DNA of 64,000 nt from Eublepharis macularius (Eukaryota > Chordata > Lepidosauria > Squamata > Eublepharidae), in the NCBI RefSeq assembly GCF_028583425.1, contig NC_072801.1, positions 8,018,001 to 8,082,000 of the forward strand, written 5' to 3'. Shown piece after piece: positions 11,421-20,995 of this stretch. A program made the position numbers and the translations under genes. A model generated the notes under the pieces. That model saw only the letters and a program-made list of their open reading frames with translations, was not told the DNA's origin and did no database searches. The first letter of the stretch is position 1; the number at the start of each line of letters is the position of its first letter.

Positions 11421-12835
11421 ACCTGAATGTGAAGCAAAACAGTGAGTGCCAGGCCAGCAAACGGGAAGGGTTACCAAAGCCAAAGCAGCATACCTGTGTG
11501 TGGGCCGCAGGCTGGCACAGTTGTTCAGGACGGAGCCTGTTGGAAAGCCTTGGAAGCAGGGGGCCAGACACAGGAAAAAAGCCCACACCATTCCAGTTTG
11601 TGAAGCACAACTGTGAGTGCCAGGCCAGCAACCAAAAAGGGTTACCAAAGCCGGAGCAGCAGGCCTTTGTGTGTGGGCCGCAGGCTGGCACAGTTGTTCA
11701 GGACGGAGCCTGTTGGAAAGCCTTGGAAGCAGGGGGCCAGACACAGGAAAAAAGCCCACACCATTCCAGTTTGTGAAGCACAACTGTGAGTGCCAGGCCA
11801 GCAACCAAAAAGGGTTACCAAAGCCGGAGCAGCAGGCCTTTGTGTGTGGGCCGCAGGCTGGCACAGTTGTTCAGGACGGAGCCTGTTGGAAAGCCTTGCA
11901 AGCAGGGGGCCAGACACAGGAAAAAAAGCCCACACCATTCCAGTTTGTGAAGCACAACTGTGAGTGCCAGGCCAGCAACCAAAAAGGGTTACCTTAGCCA
12001 AAGCAGCATACCTGTGTGTGGGCCGCAGGCTGGCACAGTTGTTCAGGACGGAGCCTGTTGGAAAGCCTTGCAAGCAGGGGGCCAGACACAGGGGAAAAAA
12101 GCCCACACCATTCCAGTTTGTGAAGCACAACTGTGAGTGCCAGGCCAGCAACCAAAAAGGGTTACCTTAGCCAAAGCAGCATACCTGTGTGTGGGCCGCA
12201 GGCTGGCACAGTTGTTCAGGACGGAGCCTGTTGGAAAGCCTTGCAAGCAGGGGGCCAGACACAGGGAAAAAAGCCCACACCATTCCAGTTTGTGAAGCAC
12301 AACTGTGAGTGCCAGGCCAGCAACCAAAAAGGGTTACCTTAGCCAAAGCAGCATACCTGTGTGTGGGCCGCAGGCTGGCACAGTTGTTCAGGACGGAGCC
12401 TGTTGGGAATCCTTGCAAGCAGGGGACCAGACACAGGAAAAAAGCCCACACCATTCCAGTTTGTGAAGCACAACTGTGAGTGCCAGGCCAGCAACCAAAA
12501 AGGGTTACCTTAGCCAAAGCAGCATACCTGTGTGTGGGCCGCAGGCTGGCACAGTTGTTCAGGACGGAGCCTGTTGGAAAGCCTTGGAAGCAGGGGGCCA
12601 GACACAGGAAAAAAGCCCACACCATTCCAGTTTGTGAAGCAAAACTGTGAGTGCCAGGCCAGCAACCAAAAAGGGTTACCAAAGCCGGAGCAGCAGACCT
12701 GTGTGTGGGCCGCAGGCTGGCACAGTTGTTCAGGACGGAGCCTGTTGGGAATCCTTGCAAGCAGGGGACCAGACACAGAAAAACAAGCCACACCATTCCA
12801 GATTGTGAAGCATAACTGTGAGAGCCAGCCAGAAG
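11421..12835. repeat. Tandem array of eight ~172-bp units
   Basis: The anchor GCTGGCACAG starts at 11511, 11684, 11857, 12029, 12202, 12374, 12544 and 12716, giving spacings of 173, 173, 172, 173, 172, 170 and 172. Units are nearly identical and differ by single substitutions and by A-run length. Two alternating subtypes are visible: AAAGCAGCATACCTGTG, and a GGAGCAGCAGGCC type. Open frames run through the array in several phases, as expected for a repeat whose period varies around a multiple of three, so I do not call a protein. Confidence 0.95.
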
Positions 12836-13504
12836 AAAGGCTTCTGGCCTGTGTAGGCCCAAAGCTGGCACACTCTTGTTTTAATCTTAAAACAGTAGAT
12901 CAAGCTTAAAGAAGGCAAGCACAACAGCCAATGCTGAACCCCCCCCACCCCACCATCAAACATTGTCTGCCCAACCTGTCCCCCAGGCCATGCCAAGAAT
13001 AAACTGCAACACCTTTTTGCAGAGGCAGGCCACAGCAGCACATTGCCCAGCATCAAAAAAATTTTCAAAAATTTTAAAAAGGCCTACCAGGTGTCCTCTC
13101 AGGATGTCCAGCAGCACAGTTGATCCTCCAGGCAGATGTCCTCCAGGCTCCAGGTGCAGTGCAGTCTCTCTTCTTCTCCTCTCTCGGTCAGCAGCAGGCA
13201 GCAACAGAGGTGCTCCAGTGTCCCGATACAGACTCACACTGGCAGCATGCGAGGGAAAACTCCCAAGTTGTCCGAGCAGGGCAGCACCCAGTTCCAAGGT
13301 TCAGGCACCAACTGGGCACACTCACGGCTTCAAGTCCAAAGGGGGATTCCAAAAACACATCCACAGGAACAGGCCGTCAGGGACAAGAGAATCAATTCCA
13401 AACACGGCAGCAAGGTCAGTAGTGAGCAGACTCGTTGCTTCCACGCAGCCACTCCCTCTTCGGCTGCTTTTAAGCCTCACAGTGCTCAGCACCTGCCAGC
13501 TATC
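12836..13504. other. Flank of the tandem array, unassigned
   Basis: It begins with a diverged partial unit (12836-12905) matching 11030-11100. The rest shows no recognisable gene and shares short stretches with 11325-11400. Confidence 0.35.
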
Positions 13505-14011
13505 TCAGTCCTGCTCCTGCGAGCACTCATCATCACTAATGATGCTGGGCCGGTGCTGTGCTGCTAGCCTGGCACTGCGCCTTCTGGCTTGGAGGGCTCT
13601 TCTAGCCCTCCTCTGGCAGCGCTCCCGAGGCTCTGGTGATGAAGGGGGAGAGCTGGCCTGCACCTGGCTTTCTGTTGCCAGCCCAGGGCTGGGAAGCTGA
13701 GGAACCGATGTGCTGGGACCTGGCTGTGGATCAGTATCTGAGCCTTCAGAGCCTGCCTCCTCCTGCAGTGCCTCTGCCACTGGCTGTGGATCTGGGTCAG
13801 GTTCACCAGCTGCCTCTTCCTCAGAGGAGTCCTCTGAGTCTCTCTGCTCCACTGGGCCAGGTTGGTCCATGACATCCAGACAGTCTAGCTCCAAATTTAA
13901 ACCCCCTGCTGCAGCCTCAGCCAAAGATTTAAATCTATTGGCTGGCATGAAAATACAGCAGAGGGATTGGTGACTCCTAAAGTCCCCCCTCCCCTGCCTT
14001 TCCCCACCCAC
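13505..14011 (-). CDS. Hypothetical acidic, Ser/Pro-rich protein, up to 168 aa
   Basis: This open frame lies between the hAT terminus (14481) and the transposase on the same strand. The middle is acidic (DSEDSSEEEAAGEPDPDPQP), followed by a Pro/Ser stretch and a basic segment (RRARRALQARRRSARLAAQ), and it ends with an acidic IISDDECSQEQD tail. M22 (13948) in MPANRFKSL is as plausible a start as M1 (14011). I do not recognise a domain. It might be an upstream exon or accessory protein of the transposon, or an accidental open frame in GC-rich DNA. The acid-basic-acid layout is suggestive only. Confidence 0.3.
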   Translation of the reverse strand: MGGERQGRGDFRSHQSLCCIFMPANRFKSLAEAAAGGLNLELDCLDVMDQPGPVEQRDSEDSSEEEAAGEPDPDPQPVAEALQEEAGSEGSDTDPQPGPSTSVPQLPSPGLATESQVQASSPPSSPEPRERCQRRARRALQARRRSARLAAQHRPSIISDDECSQEQD

Positions 14012-14481
14012 ACTCCAAGAGCCACCCTCCTCCTGCTCCCCCTCCCCTACCTGTTAGTTTTGGCGGGAATCTCTGCTGCTTTGCAAATGCAAAGTGCAAT
14101 GCAATGCTTGCACCTTGCATTTGCAAGGCAAAGCAGGATTCCCTATCCTCCTTTGCAAGAGGGGTGGGGGGTGACAGAAGGAGTGAGTGATTCACTCCTT
14201 CTCCCCCCCCCTCCCCTCTTCTAAGAGCCTGCAGGAAGCCTTTGCTTCCAGCAGGATTTTGCTAGCCGCTTGCTAAGGCAAACGGCTAGCAAAAACAAAA
14301 TGGCGATTCTCGAATGCCGAAAGAATGCCGAAAGAATCCCGAAACGTTTCGGCTTTTTCTTTCGGCTACCCCCCGAAACGTTTCGGCATTCCTCGAAACG
14401 TTTCGGGATAGCAGAAGAATGCCGAAACACTTTTGTTTCGGCATTCTTTCGGCATTCTGAATGCCGAAACGCACATCCCTA
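14012..14481. repeat. hAT terminal and subterminal region with CGAAACGTTTCG palindromes
   Basis: The terminus GCACATCCCTA ends at 14481; the 8 bp outside it are CTTGTCAT. Inside, 14305-14470 contains CGAAACGTTTCGG at least three times, plus many GAATGCCGAAA and TTTCGGCATTC half-sites in both orientations. Dense subterminal motifs of this kind are typical transposase-binding zones of hAT elements. That function is inferred. Confidence 0.6.
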
Positions 14482-14596
14482 CTTGTCATGTCTGTCTGTC
14501 TACATACATGCCATGATTGTGTTGCTGACATTTATTGCTTACTGCTGCTGACATTATGCTGAAGTCATGCTACTGTATTCATGTGTATATGAATAT

Positions 14597-14597
<1 letters not shown>

Positions 14598-14641
<44 letters not shown>
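14598..14641. repeat. (CT)n microsatellite
   Basis: A continuous CT run of about 44 bp just outside the hAT terminus. Confidence 0.95.
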
Positions 14642-14645
<4 letters not shown>

Positions 14646-15242
14646 GCATAACTGTAGTGCAGATGTTACTAAAGACCTAAGCATGGACCTCTCCCTTATC
14701 TTAGCGAAATATGCGAGTCTCAGCTAACTGTAACCTTTTTTTTAAAAAAAAATTATTAGGTGAGAGTATTAATACATACAACTTTCAAATAACATCTCAA
14801 TATCATTTCCCCCCCTTCCCCCCCCCCCTTTTGCAGGACTTCCAACAGCTTTCCAACCCTATATCTTAATCTATTCCTAATCTATCCCCTTTTTCTGTAA
14901 CTCATTATATCATGTTTACATTCTGCTTTATTAAACTAAGCCCTGTCTGTTAGCTTCAAATCTATTATTATTAACTTAAAATCTATTATCTATTACTATC
15001 TGTTAACTTCAAATATATTTAAATTTAAGCTAACAATTAAATAAAATATCTACTTTATTAATTTTACCAATATCTATTAACTCCAAATCCACTTAAATTT
15101 AGGCTAACAATTAGCTAATACTTCACTTCATATGGTAAAGATTCTGTCTCTTCCAATAAAAAAACCCATTCTAATAATTTTCAGATTGCCATAATTCCCC
15201 TTTCACATCCCACTTCTTTTCTAAATATGTTTTCAATCTTCC

Positions 15243-17877
15243 TCAATCAGTAAAAAATTCTGCTAAATTCTGATCTCTCAGCTTTCTTGTCATTTTATCC
15301 ATTTCCGCCATGTACAGCAATTTATGCATCCAGTCTTCAATAGTTGGTATTTCTTGCACCTTCCATTTCTGCGCATATAGAAGTCTTGCTGCCGTCGTCA
15401 AGTAAAATAGTAATGTTCTGTATTGCATAGGAACATCTTCCATACTTAAATTCAATAGCAATAGCTCTGGGTTCTTCTTTATTTGGGTCTGCAAAATCTC
15501 ATTTATTACTTCTAAAATATCTCCCCAGTACTGTCTAGCTACATCACATGTCCACCACATATGATACAATGATCCTTCCAGCATTTATCTGACATGTTTG
15601 CATTTTTTCCAGATCGTGAAGAGGCTCCTTCTAATATAATGGTGCAAAAACATAGAATCAGCTTTTATTTTATCCTTCCACAAGTAGGCATGCCATCCAA
15701 ACAACTTCTTATAACCTTCCAATGTTAAGAGTTTGCGGTCTTTCAGTGACATCCACTCTTTTAGCCAAACTAAACATATTGCTTCATGATATAATCTAAT
15801 ATTCGGCAAATGCAGTCCACCTCTTTCTTTAGCATCACACAGAACTTTCATTTTTACTCGAGGTTTCTTGCCTGCCCACACAAAGTCAGAGATCTTTCTC
15901 TGCCATTTTTCAAATTGTTTAGTGTCTCTAATAATTGGAATTGTTTCTAATAGGAACATAATATGTGGTAACACATTCATCTTAACTGCTGCTATTCTTC
16001 CCAGCCATGACAGATTTAATTTATTCCATTTAATCAAGTCTCTATCAATCTGTTGCCATAGCTTTTCATAGTTATTCTTGAATAAATCGATATTTTTCGC
16101 AGTTAGCTCAATTCCAAGATATTTAACTTTATGTGTTACTTCACAATCAATAAGTTCCATTAATTCTTGTTGCTTTTGTTTAGTCATATTCTTGCATAGT
16201 ATCTTTGATTTCTTCTTATTAACATAAAATCCAGCCAGATCTCCGAACTCTTTTATCTTATCAAGCAACTTCGGCATGTTTTGTATTGGATCTTCCACTA
16301 TAACCATCACATCATCCACAAATGCTCTAACCTTGTAGGTAAATTCTTTAATCCTTATGCCTCTTATAGCCTCATCTTCTCTTATTTGAATCAATAGCAG
16401 TTCCAAAATCAAAATGAACAACAATGGAGATAATGGGCACCCCTGTCTTGTACCCTTTCTTATTTCCAATTTTTTTGTTAAATCGTCATTTACTACAATT
16501 GCCGCACATTGGTCTCTGTATATTGCTTTTACTGCTTGAATAAAATCTTTTCCCATTTGCAGCCTTTCCATTGTGGCAAACATAAAATTCCAATTCAAAT
16601 TATCAAAAGCTTTTTCTGCATCCACAAAGAAGAAACCAACTTCTTTTTCACAATGTTTATCGTAGTATTCTATAGCATTTACTACAGTTCTCAAATTGTC
16701 TCTAATTTGCCTGTTTGGAAGGAACCCTGCTTGCTCTTCTGCAATGAACTCGACTAACCAGTCCTTTAATCTCTCCGCCAAAATTTTTGCAAAAATTTTG
16801 TAATCATTATTTAACAATGAAATAGGACGATAGTTCTTGACATTACTTAAATCTTGATTTTCTTTTGGTATCAATGATATGTTGGCCTCATTCCAAGACT
16901 CTGGTATCTTTTGTCCTTTTAAAATTTCATTCATTACCACTTTCAAAAAAGGTGCCAGTTCATTTTCCAATAATTTGTAGAACCTAGCCGTAATTCCATC
17001 TGGGCCTGGTGCCTTCCCTAACTTAGTCGTCCGAATAGCCTCTTTTATTTCCATCTCCGTTATTTCTGCATTCAACTTTTCCTTCCATTTTCCTGATAAT
17101 ATTGGTAAATTGATCTTGTTCAAATATTGATCAATAGTGTCCAAATTCACTTATTTTCTTTGATACAGTTTTGCATAATACTTTAAAAAAGCTCTACTAA
17201 TAGCCAATTGATCTGTTAACGTCTTGCCATCTTCTTGAATCTTGGTTATTACTTTTTTCTCCCTTTTCTTTTTCAGCTGCCGCGCTAAATATTTCCCAGG
17301 TTTATTCGCACCTTCAAATAACTTTTGATTCAATTTTTTCAGTTCCCACTCTAATTCTTTATTATTCATTACTCTCAGCTGTTCTTGCAAAATTTTTATT
17401 TCATGATACAGCTTCTTCTTCCCTGGTCTTTTCTTTAATTGTAACTCCTTGGCCTTTATCTTTTCCATAATTTCTTGCCTTTTTTCTTCTTTTCTCCTCT
17501 TATCTCTTGCATTTAAATCCATTAAAGTTCCTCTAATCACTGCTTTGTAGGTGTCCCAAACTTTGTCAATTGAAACATCTTTATTTAAATTATATTGTAT
17601 AAAGAATTTGGTCTCTCTTTGTAGTAGCACTATATTATCTTCTAGTTGCAGCAAATCTTCATTTATCCTCCATCCTCGTCTTTTGGTGCCTTTCCCAAAT
17701 TTCCACATTACTTCCACATTATCTGAGCCTACTTTAGGCATCTTTAGTCCATACCGCCAAAACTTTGGAGGCTCAAATTATATTACAAAGTTGTTTGGAT
17801 AGCCAGTGGAAAGTGGTTTTACGTTTAGAAGGTGAGTTTAGTCCATTTACATTCCAAGATATGATTTTACACTCCAT
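15243..17877 (-). pseudogene. L1 ORF2 pseudogene, endonuclease domain mostly deleted
   Basis: The ATG at 17877 opens MECKIISWNVNGLNSPSKR, the start of the APE endonuclease. After about 30 codons the frame jumps (about 17780-17790) to sequence that normally follows the endonuclease, so roughly 650 bp including the catalytic E, D and H residues are missing. The reverse transcriptase is well preserved: GPDGI, YRPISLL, RQGCPLSPLL and FVDD instead of FADD. Two in-frame stops, at 17151-17153 and 15585-15587, split the remainder. Length accounting against copy 1 suggests a second loss of about 0.5 kb near 15600, between an IWKK segment and the YHMWWTC cysteine segment. Confidence 0.88.
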
Positions 17878-17879
17878 GG

Positions 17880-18668
17880 TCAAATTTTAGATCTTCTGGG
17901 TAAATCTTTTTTATAGTCCTTTATGAACATTTCCATCTCATGTCCAGATCTGAGTGTTCTTTTAATCTCACGAAATTCAAAGCTCAATCCTTCTGGTATT
18001 TCCCATCTCTATCTAATGTTCAATTCTTTCAGCATTTGTACTAGTTCTCTGTATTTCTTCCTTACCAACAAAACTCCCCTAGGCAATTCCTTCATTATTC
18101 TCACTCTTTTTCCATCAATTTCCAGAGGGTTTTGAAATTGCTTACTCACAATCTCTTCTCTTATTCTTTTTGTTGTAAATTGGACTATTATATCTCTTGG
18201 TAAATTTCTTTGTGCTGCATATTTTGAGTTGATTCTGTATGTCACATCCAGAAAGGCTGCCACCTCGTCCAATTCTTTGTTCAAAAGTTCTGCTAGTATT
18301 TCTGAAATCTGCTTTTGGGTTGATTTCCCTTCCACTTCCGGGACGCCGCAAAATCTAAGTTGTTTTTCCATATGTTTACATTCCACCACGGCCATTCTTC
18401 CTTTCAAACCCTTGGTTTCTATCTTGTGTGATACAGTCAACTTGTCAGTTTCATCTTCTACTGTTTTAACTTTCTGCTGTGTCGATTGTAATTCTTTCTT
18501 GACCTCATCAATATTTTTAACCAGCTCCACCATCTCTGATTTAAAAGTCTCTTTAAGCTCCTTAATGTCCTTCACAATCTCTTGCATCATATCTTTGATC
18601 TCCTTATTCCCCTCTGCGACTTTTTTGTCGAGACTGTCCAGCGCCGTTTGCCATTCTTTCTTTGCCAT
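17880..18668 (-). pseudogene. L1 ORF1, one premature stop
   Basis: The start MAKKEW is followed by a coiled coil at about residues 10-100, an RRM-like segment at QLRFCGVP (103-110) and a C-terminal domain at LPRDIIVQF (156-164). A TAG at codon 220 (18009-18011) ends the open frame. The same frame continues for 42 more codons to a TGA at 17880-17882, 2 nt before the ORF2 ATG. The ancestral protein was therefore about 262 aa with a single nonsense change. Confidence 0.85.
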
Positions 18669-19191
18669 CGTGGGGCTTGCTTTGCCTCGCTCCCATAAGT
18701 CTGCTCTTTTCCTTAGCTCCGTGGCGTGGCTGATCTACTTTTCTCGGTATAAACGTCAAATTTTAACGAAATCTTTTAAAAATTAGCGATCCTAGTGTCC
18801 AAAATGTCGGGCGTCTTTTCTCTATGGTTTTTACTTGAACTTTATGCCCTTTCCCGTATCCAAAATGTCCTACTTCCGCCCAATTTGAGGTCAAGCCCTT
18901 TCCCTTCTCCAAAATGGCGTTCTTCCTCTTCCAGTTCTTCAAAGGCCGCTTCCAGCCAGTCTCTCTTTTGCACTGACGCACTTCCGGTTCCTCTTCTCGG
19001 CTCAGCGTTTCTTGTGATTTTTCAGCTTTCTCACACTTCGCTATCTCTTTCAAGCCGCAGGTATGTAAACAATAATCTATTTTCCACATTAGCTCTTCTC
19101 TAAAACGTTCTTTTTTCTCAATTACTTTGCCAGAACATTCACAGTAAATTTTTAAATCTTTTGCAATTTTTATCTTCAGCTTACTGTAACC

Positions 19192-19347
19192 TTGAAGTGT
19201 AAATGCCAACCTCAGCTACTAACCCCAAATGCTGGGAATAAGTTGTTGTCTATCTGATTCATAGTCATAACTAAGTTGAGTCTCACAGAACCTGTGTAAG
19301 CTGCACTCCAAAACTCCAACTGTTGTTTGAAGCATAGGAAAATGAAG
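19192..19347. other. Unassigned spacer
   Basis: A short unique-looking stretch between L1 copy 2 and the PLE fold-back; I recognise nothing in it. Confidence 0.3.
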
Positions 19348-19397
19348 TATAACAGAGATTGGTTGTTGTGGGTTTTCCGGGCTGTATAGCTGTGGTC

Positions 19398-19466
19398 TTG
19401 GCATTGTAGTTCCTGACGTTTCGCCAGCAGCTATGGCTGGCATCTTCAGAGGTGTAGCACCACAAG
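19398..19466 (-). ncRNA. Hammerhead ribozyme of PLE-1 (left arm)
   Basis: The core is at 19415-19449 on the minus strand: CTGAAGA, helix II from TGCCAGC pairing with GCTGGCG, then GAAAC directly followed by GTC, giving a minimal two-base-pair helix III. Helix I is three pairs (CCT with AGG), an internal loop, and an outer helix of GGTG-type with TGCCAA-type sequence. In this arm the helix II loop carries one substitution (CATAGCT). Confidence 0.7.
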
Positions 19467-19503
19467 ACAGAGATCTCTCAGTGACACTGAGAGATCTCTG
19501 TCT

Positions 19504-19570
19504 TGTGGTGCTACACCTCTGAAGATGCCAGCCACAGCTGCTGGCGAAACGTCAGGAACTACAATGCCAA
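19504..19570 (+). ncRNA. Hammerhead ribozyme of PLE-1 (right arm)
   Basis: The core is at 19519-19553 with all conserved positions: CTGANGA, a seven-pair helix II closed by a CACAGCT loop, GAAA, and GUC before the predicted cleavage site. The outer helix I strand is TGTGGTG instead of TTGGTG, which weakens one pair. Confidence 0.75.
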
Positions 19571-19655
19571 GGCCACGGCAATACAGCCCAGAAAACCCAC
19601 AACAACCATCGTTCTCTGGCCATGAAAGCCTTCGACAATACATATAACAGAGATT

Positions 19656-19770
19656 GCCTGATTTGAATTGCCATTTCTGTCAAACTCTGTGAGGGAGTGC
19701 AGACCTGAACTGTACACATTCTAATAAAGCTACTTCTTATGGAACCAACGTATGTTCACTACAGATTGGA
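19656..19770. other. Unassigned spacer
   Basis: Nothing recognised between the PLE fold-back and the CR1 fragment. Confidence 0.3.
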
Positions 19771-20385
19771 TCTACCTGCCAGGGACTGACAAATTTGATG
19801 AAATGCCATTGACCACCACTCTTTGGGTGTGGTCCTCTAACCAATTCCCTATCCACTGAACTGTCCTATTGTCTAGTTCGCAGTTTTCCAGTTTACCCAT
19901 CAGAATGTCATGGGGAACCTTATCGAAAGCTTTACTGAAATCCAGGTAAATGATGTCAACAGAGTTCCCATGATCCAGTAAGCTCGTCACTTGATCAAAG
20001 AAGGAAACCAAGTTGGTCTGACAAGATCTGTTGGGGACAAAACCATGTTGACTTCCCCGAATCACTAAGCAGTCATTCAGATGCTTACAGATCAATCCCA
20101 TTAAAATCTGCTCTAAGATCTTCCCAGCAACAGAAGTCAGACTGACCAGCCTGTAGTTTCCTGGATCATCCTTCTTCCCTTTCTTAAGGAGTGGGATAAC
20201 ATTTGCTCTTCTCCAATCTTGCAACATCCCCAGTCCTCCAGGAGGCCTTGAAGATGATGGACAGAGGCTCTGCAAGTTCTCTAGAAAGTTCTTCGAGCAC
20301 TCTTGGGTGCACACCATCCAGCCCAGGGGATTTGTATTCATCCAGTGCAGCCAGGTGCCTCTCCACAACCATTGTAATCACCAGT
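19771..20385 (-). pseudogene. CR1 LINE reverse transcriptase fragment
   Basis: The minus strand encodes about 200 aa of a CR1-clade reverse transcriptase: WRRANVIPLLKKGKK, the YRLVSLTSVAGKILEQI segment, HGFVPNRSCQTNL, and the YLDFSKAFDKVPH palm motif. The fragment stops before the catalytic F/YADD box and is truncated at both ends; its N-terminal part is slightly frameshifted (20184-20381 gives LDEYKSPGLDGVHPRVLEEL). It is close in sequence to the CR1 at 33237-35711. Confidence 0.85.
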
Positions 20386-20386
20386 A

Positions 20387-20560
20387 CAGTGTAATGGTTA
20401 GCATGTCAAATCAGGACTGACGATGCTCACTGGGTTCCCTTGGGCCAGTGACTACTTCTCAACCTAAATTACCTCACAATGTCATTGTAAGGCAGAAGAA
20501 GAAACTCTGTGTCTGCTCTAAGCTCTTTGGAGAAAAGGCAAGATAAAATTCAATATGTTT
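20387..20560 (+). mobile_element. tRNA-derived SINE
   Basis: The head AGTGTAATGGTTAGCATGTC resembles an A-box region of tRNA-related SINEs. The body contains CTCAACCTAAATTACCTCACA and ends in an AAGATAAAATTCAAT-type tail, the pattern of squamate tRNA SINEs. The B box is degraded, so it is not a functional tRNA gene. Confidence 0.6.
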
Positions 20561-20734
20561 GCTCTTATCTTTCCAATCCAGCCTGACAGACAGTCAAGAT
20601 GTAACTTTAACCTTGCCACTTCTCTTCCTACCAGGGGCCACAGGGGTGGGGTGATAGGTTCCTGTGGTACCCTCCCTCAAATTCCACAGGCACTGAGAAA
20701 ACCAGAAAGGTTCTGTCCCTTTGATTGGATTAGG

Positions 20735-20995
20735 ATCATAGAATCACAGAATTGGAAGGTACCTCTAGGGTCATCTAGTCCAACCCCCTGCAAAATGCAG
20801 GAAATTCCCAAATACCTTCTACGCACGCGCGCACGCACGCGCGCACACACACACACACACACACAGTGACCCTTACTCCATGCCCAGAAGATGGCAAAAC
20901 TCCATCAGGATCCCTAACCAAACTGGCCTGGGGAAAATTGCTACTTGACACCAAGGTTACGACTGGCCTTACCCTGAGCATGTAAGAAGAGGCCA
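20735..20995 (-). mobile_element. CR1 3'-end remnant with (CG)n/(CA)n expansion
   Basis: The sequence ATCATAGAATCACAGAATTGG followed by GGTCATCTAGTCCAACCCCCTG is the complement of a CR1 3' UTR and tail. An alternating CG/CA tract (20822-20865) has expanded inside it. The same remnant without the expansion is at 28126-28345. The alternating purine-pyrimidine run with CGCG steps could adopt Z-DNA. Confidence 0.65.

Larger units (their letters stand above)
7389..14481 (-). mobile_element. hAT DNA transposon (copy C), one terminus visible
   Basis: The right end reads GCACATCCCTA at 14471-14481, the reverse complement of a hAT-like TAGGGATGTGC terminus. From there inward on the minus strand come a palindrome-rich subterminal zone, an acidic ORF, a 172-bp tandem array and the BED-hAT transposase. 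I could not find the matching left terminus; it may lie beyond the L1 at 1-6640. Assigning the transposase and the terminus to one element is inference from orientation and spacing. The element could instead be two neighbouring transposons. Confidence 0.5.
14736..19176 (-). mobile_element. L1-type LINE (copy 2), inactivated, with target duplication
   Basis: A 15-bp target duplication with one mismatch, CAGCT(A/T)ACTGTAACC, flanks the element at 14721-14735 and 19177-19191. Poly(T) at 14736 marks the 3' end of a minus-strand insertion. The order is a 5' leader of about 500 bp (18669-19176), ORF1, a 2-nt gap, ORF2 and a 3' UTR of about 500 bp (14736-15242). This is a different L1 lineage from copy 1: ORF1 and ORF2 are separated by 2 nt instead of 1,444, and the protein sequences differ widely. 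A minus-strand open frame in the leader (18763-19209) starts outside the insertion, so I do not treat it as an element gene. Confidence 0.9.
19361..19642. mobile_element. Penelope-like (PLE-1) fold-back insertion with 13-bp target duplication
   Basis: TATAACAGAGATT occurs at 19348-19360 and 19643-19655, directly flanking a 282-bp insertion. The insertion is two head-to-head copies of the same PLE 3' region meeting near 19485-19500, where GAGAGATCTCT-type sequence forms the palindrome centre. The left copy stops at GGTTGTTGTGGG. The right copy runs 34 nt further and ends in TTCGACAATA. Each arm carries a hammerhead core. The arms are long and near-identical, so the DNA can form a large hairpin. 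Confidence 0.85.

Noticed and set aside
11421..12835. CRISPR array
   Set aside because: Units are 172 bp and contiguous, without unique spacers.
11283..12871. Long repetitive open frames across the 172-bp array
   Set aside because: They occur in several phases on both strands and follow the repeat; the period varies from 170 to 173, so no single frame is conserved.
18763..19209. 148-codon frame over the leader of L1 copy 2, possible ORF0
   Set aside because: It starts outside the insertion, beyond the target duplication, so it cannot be an ancestral element gene.
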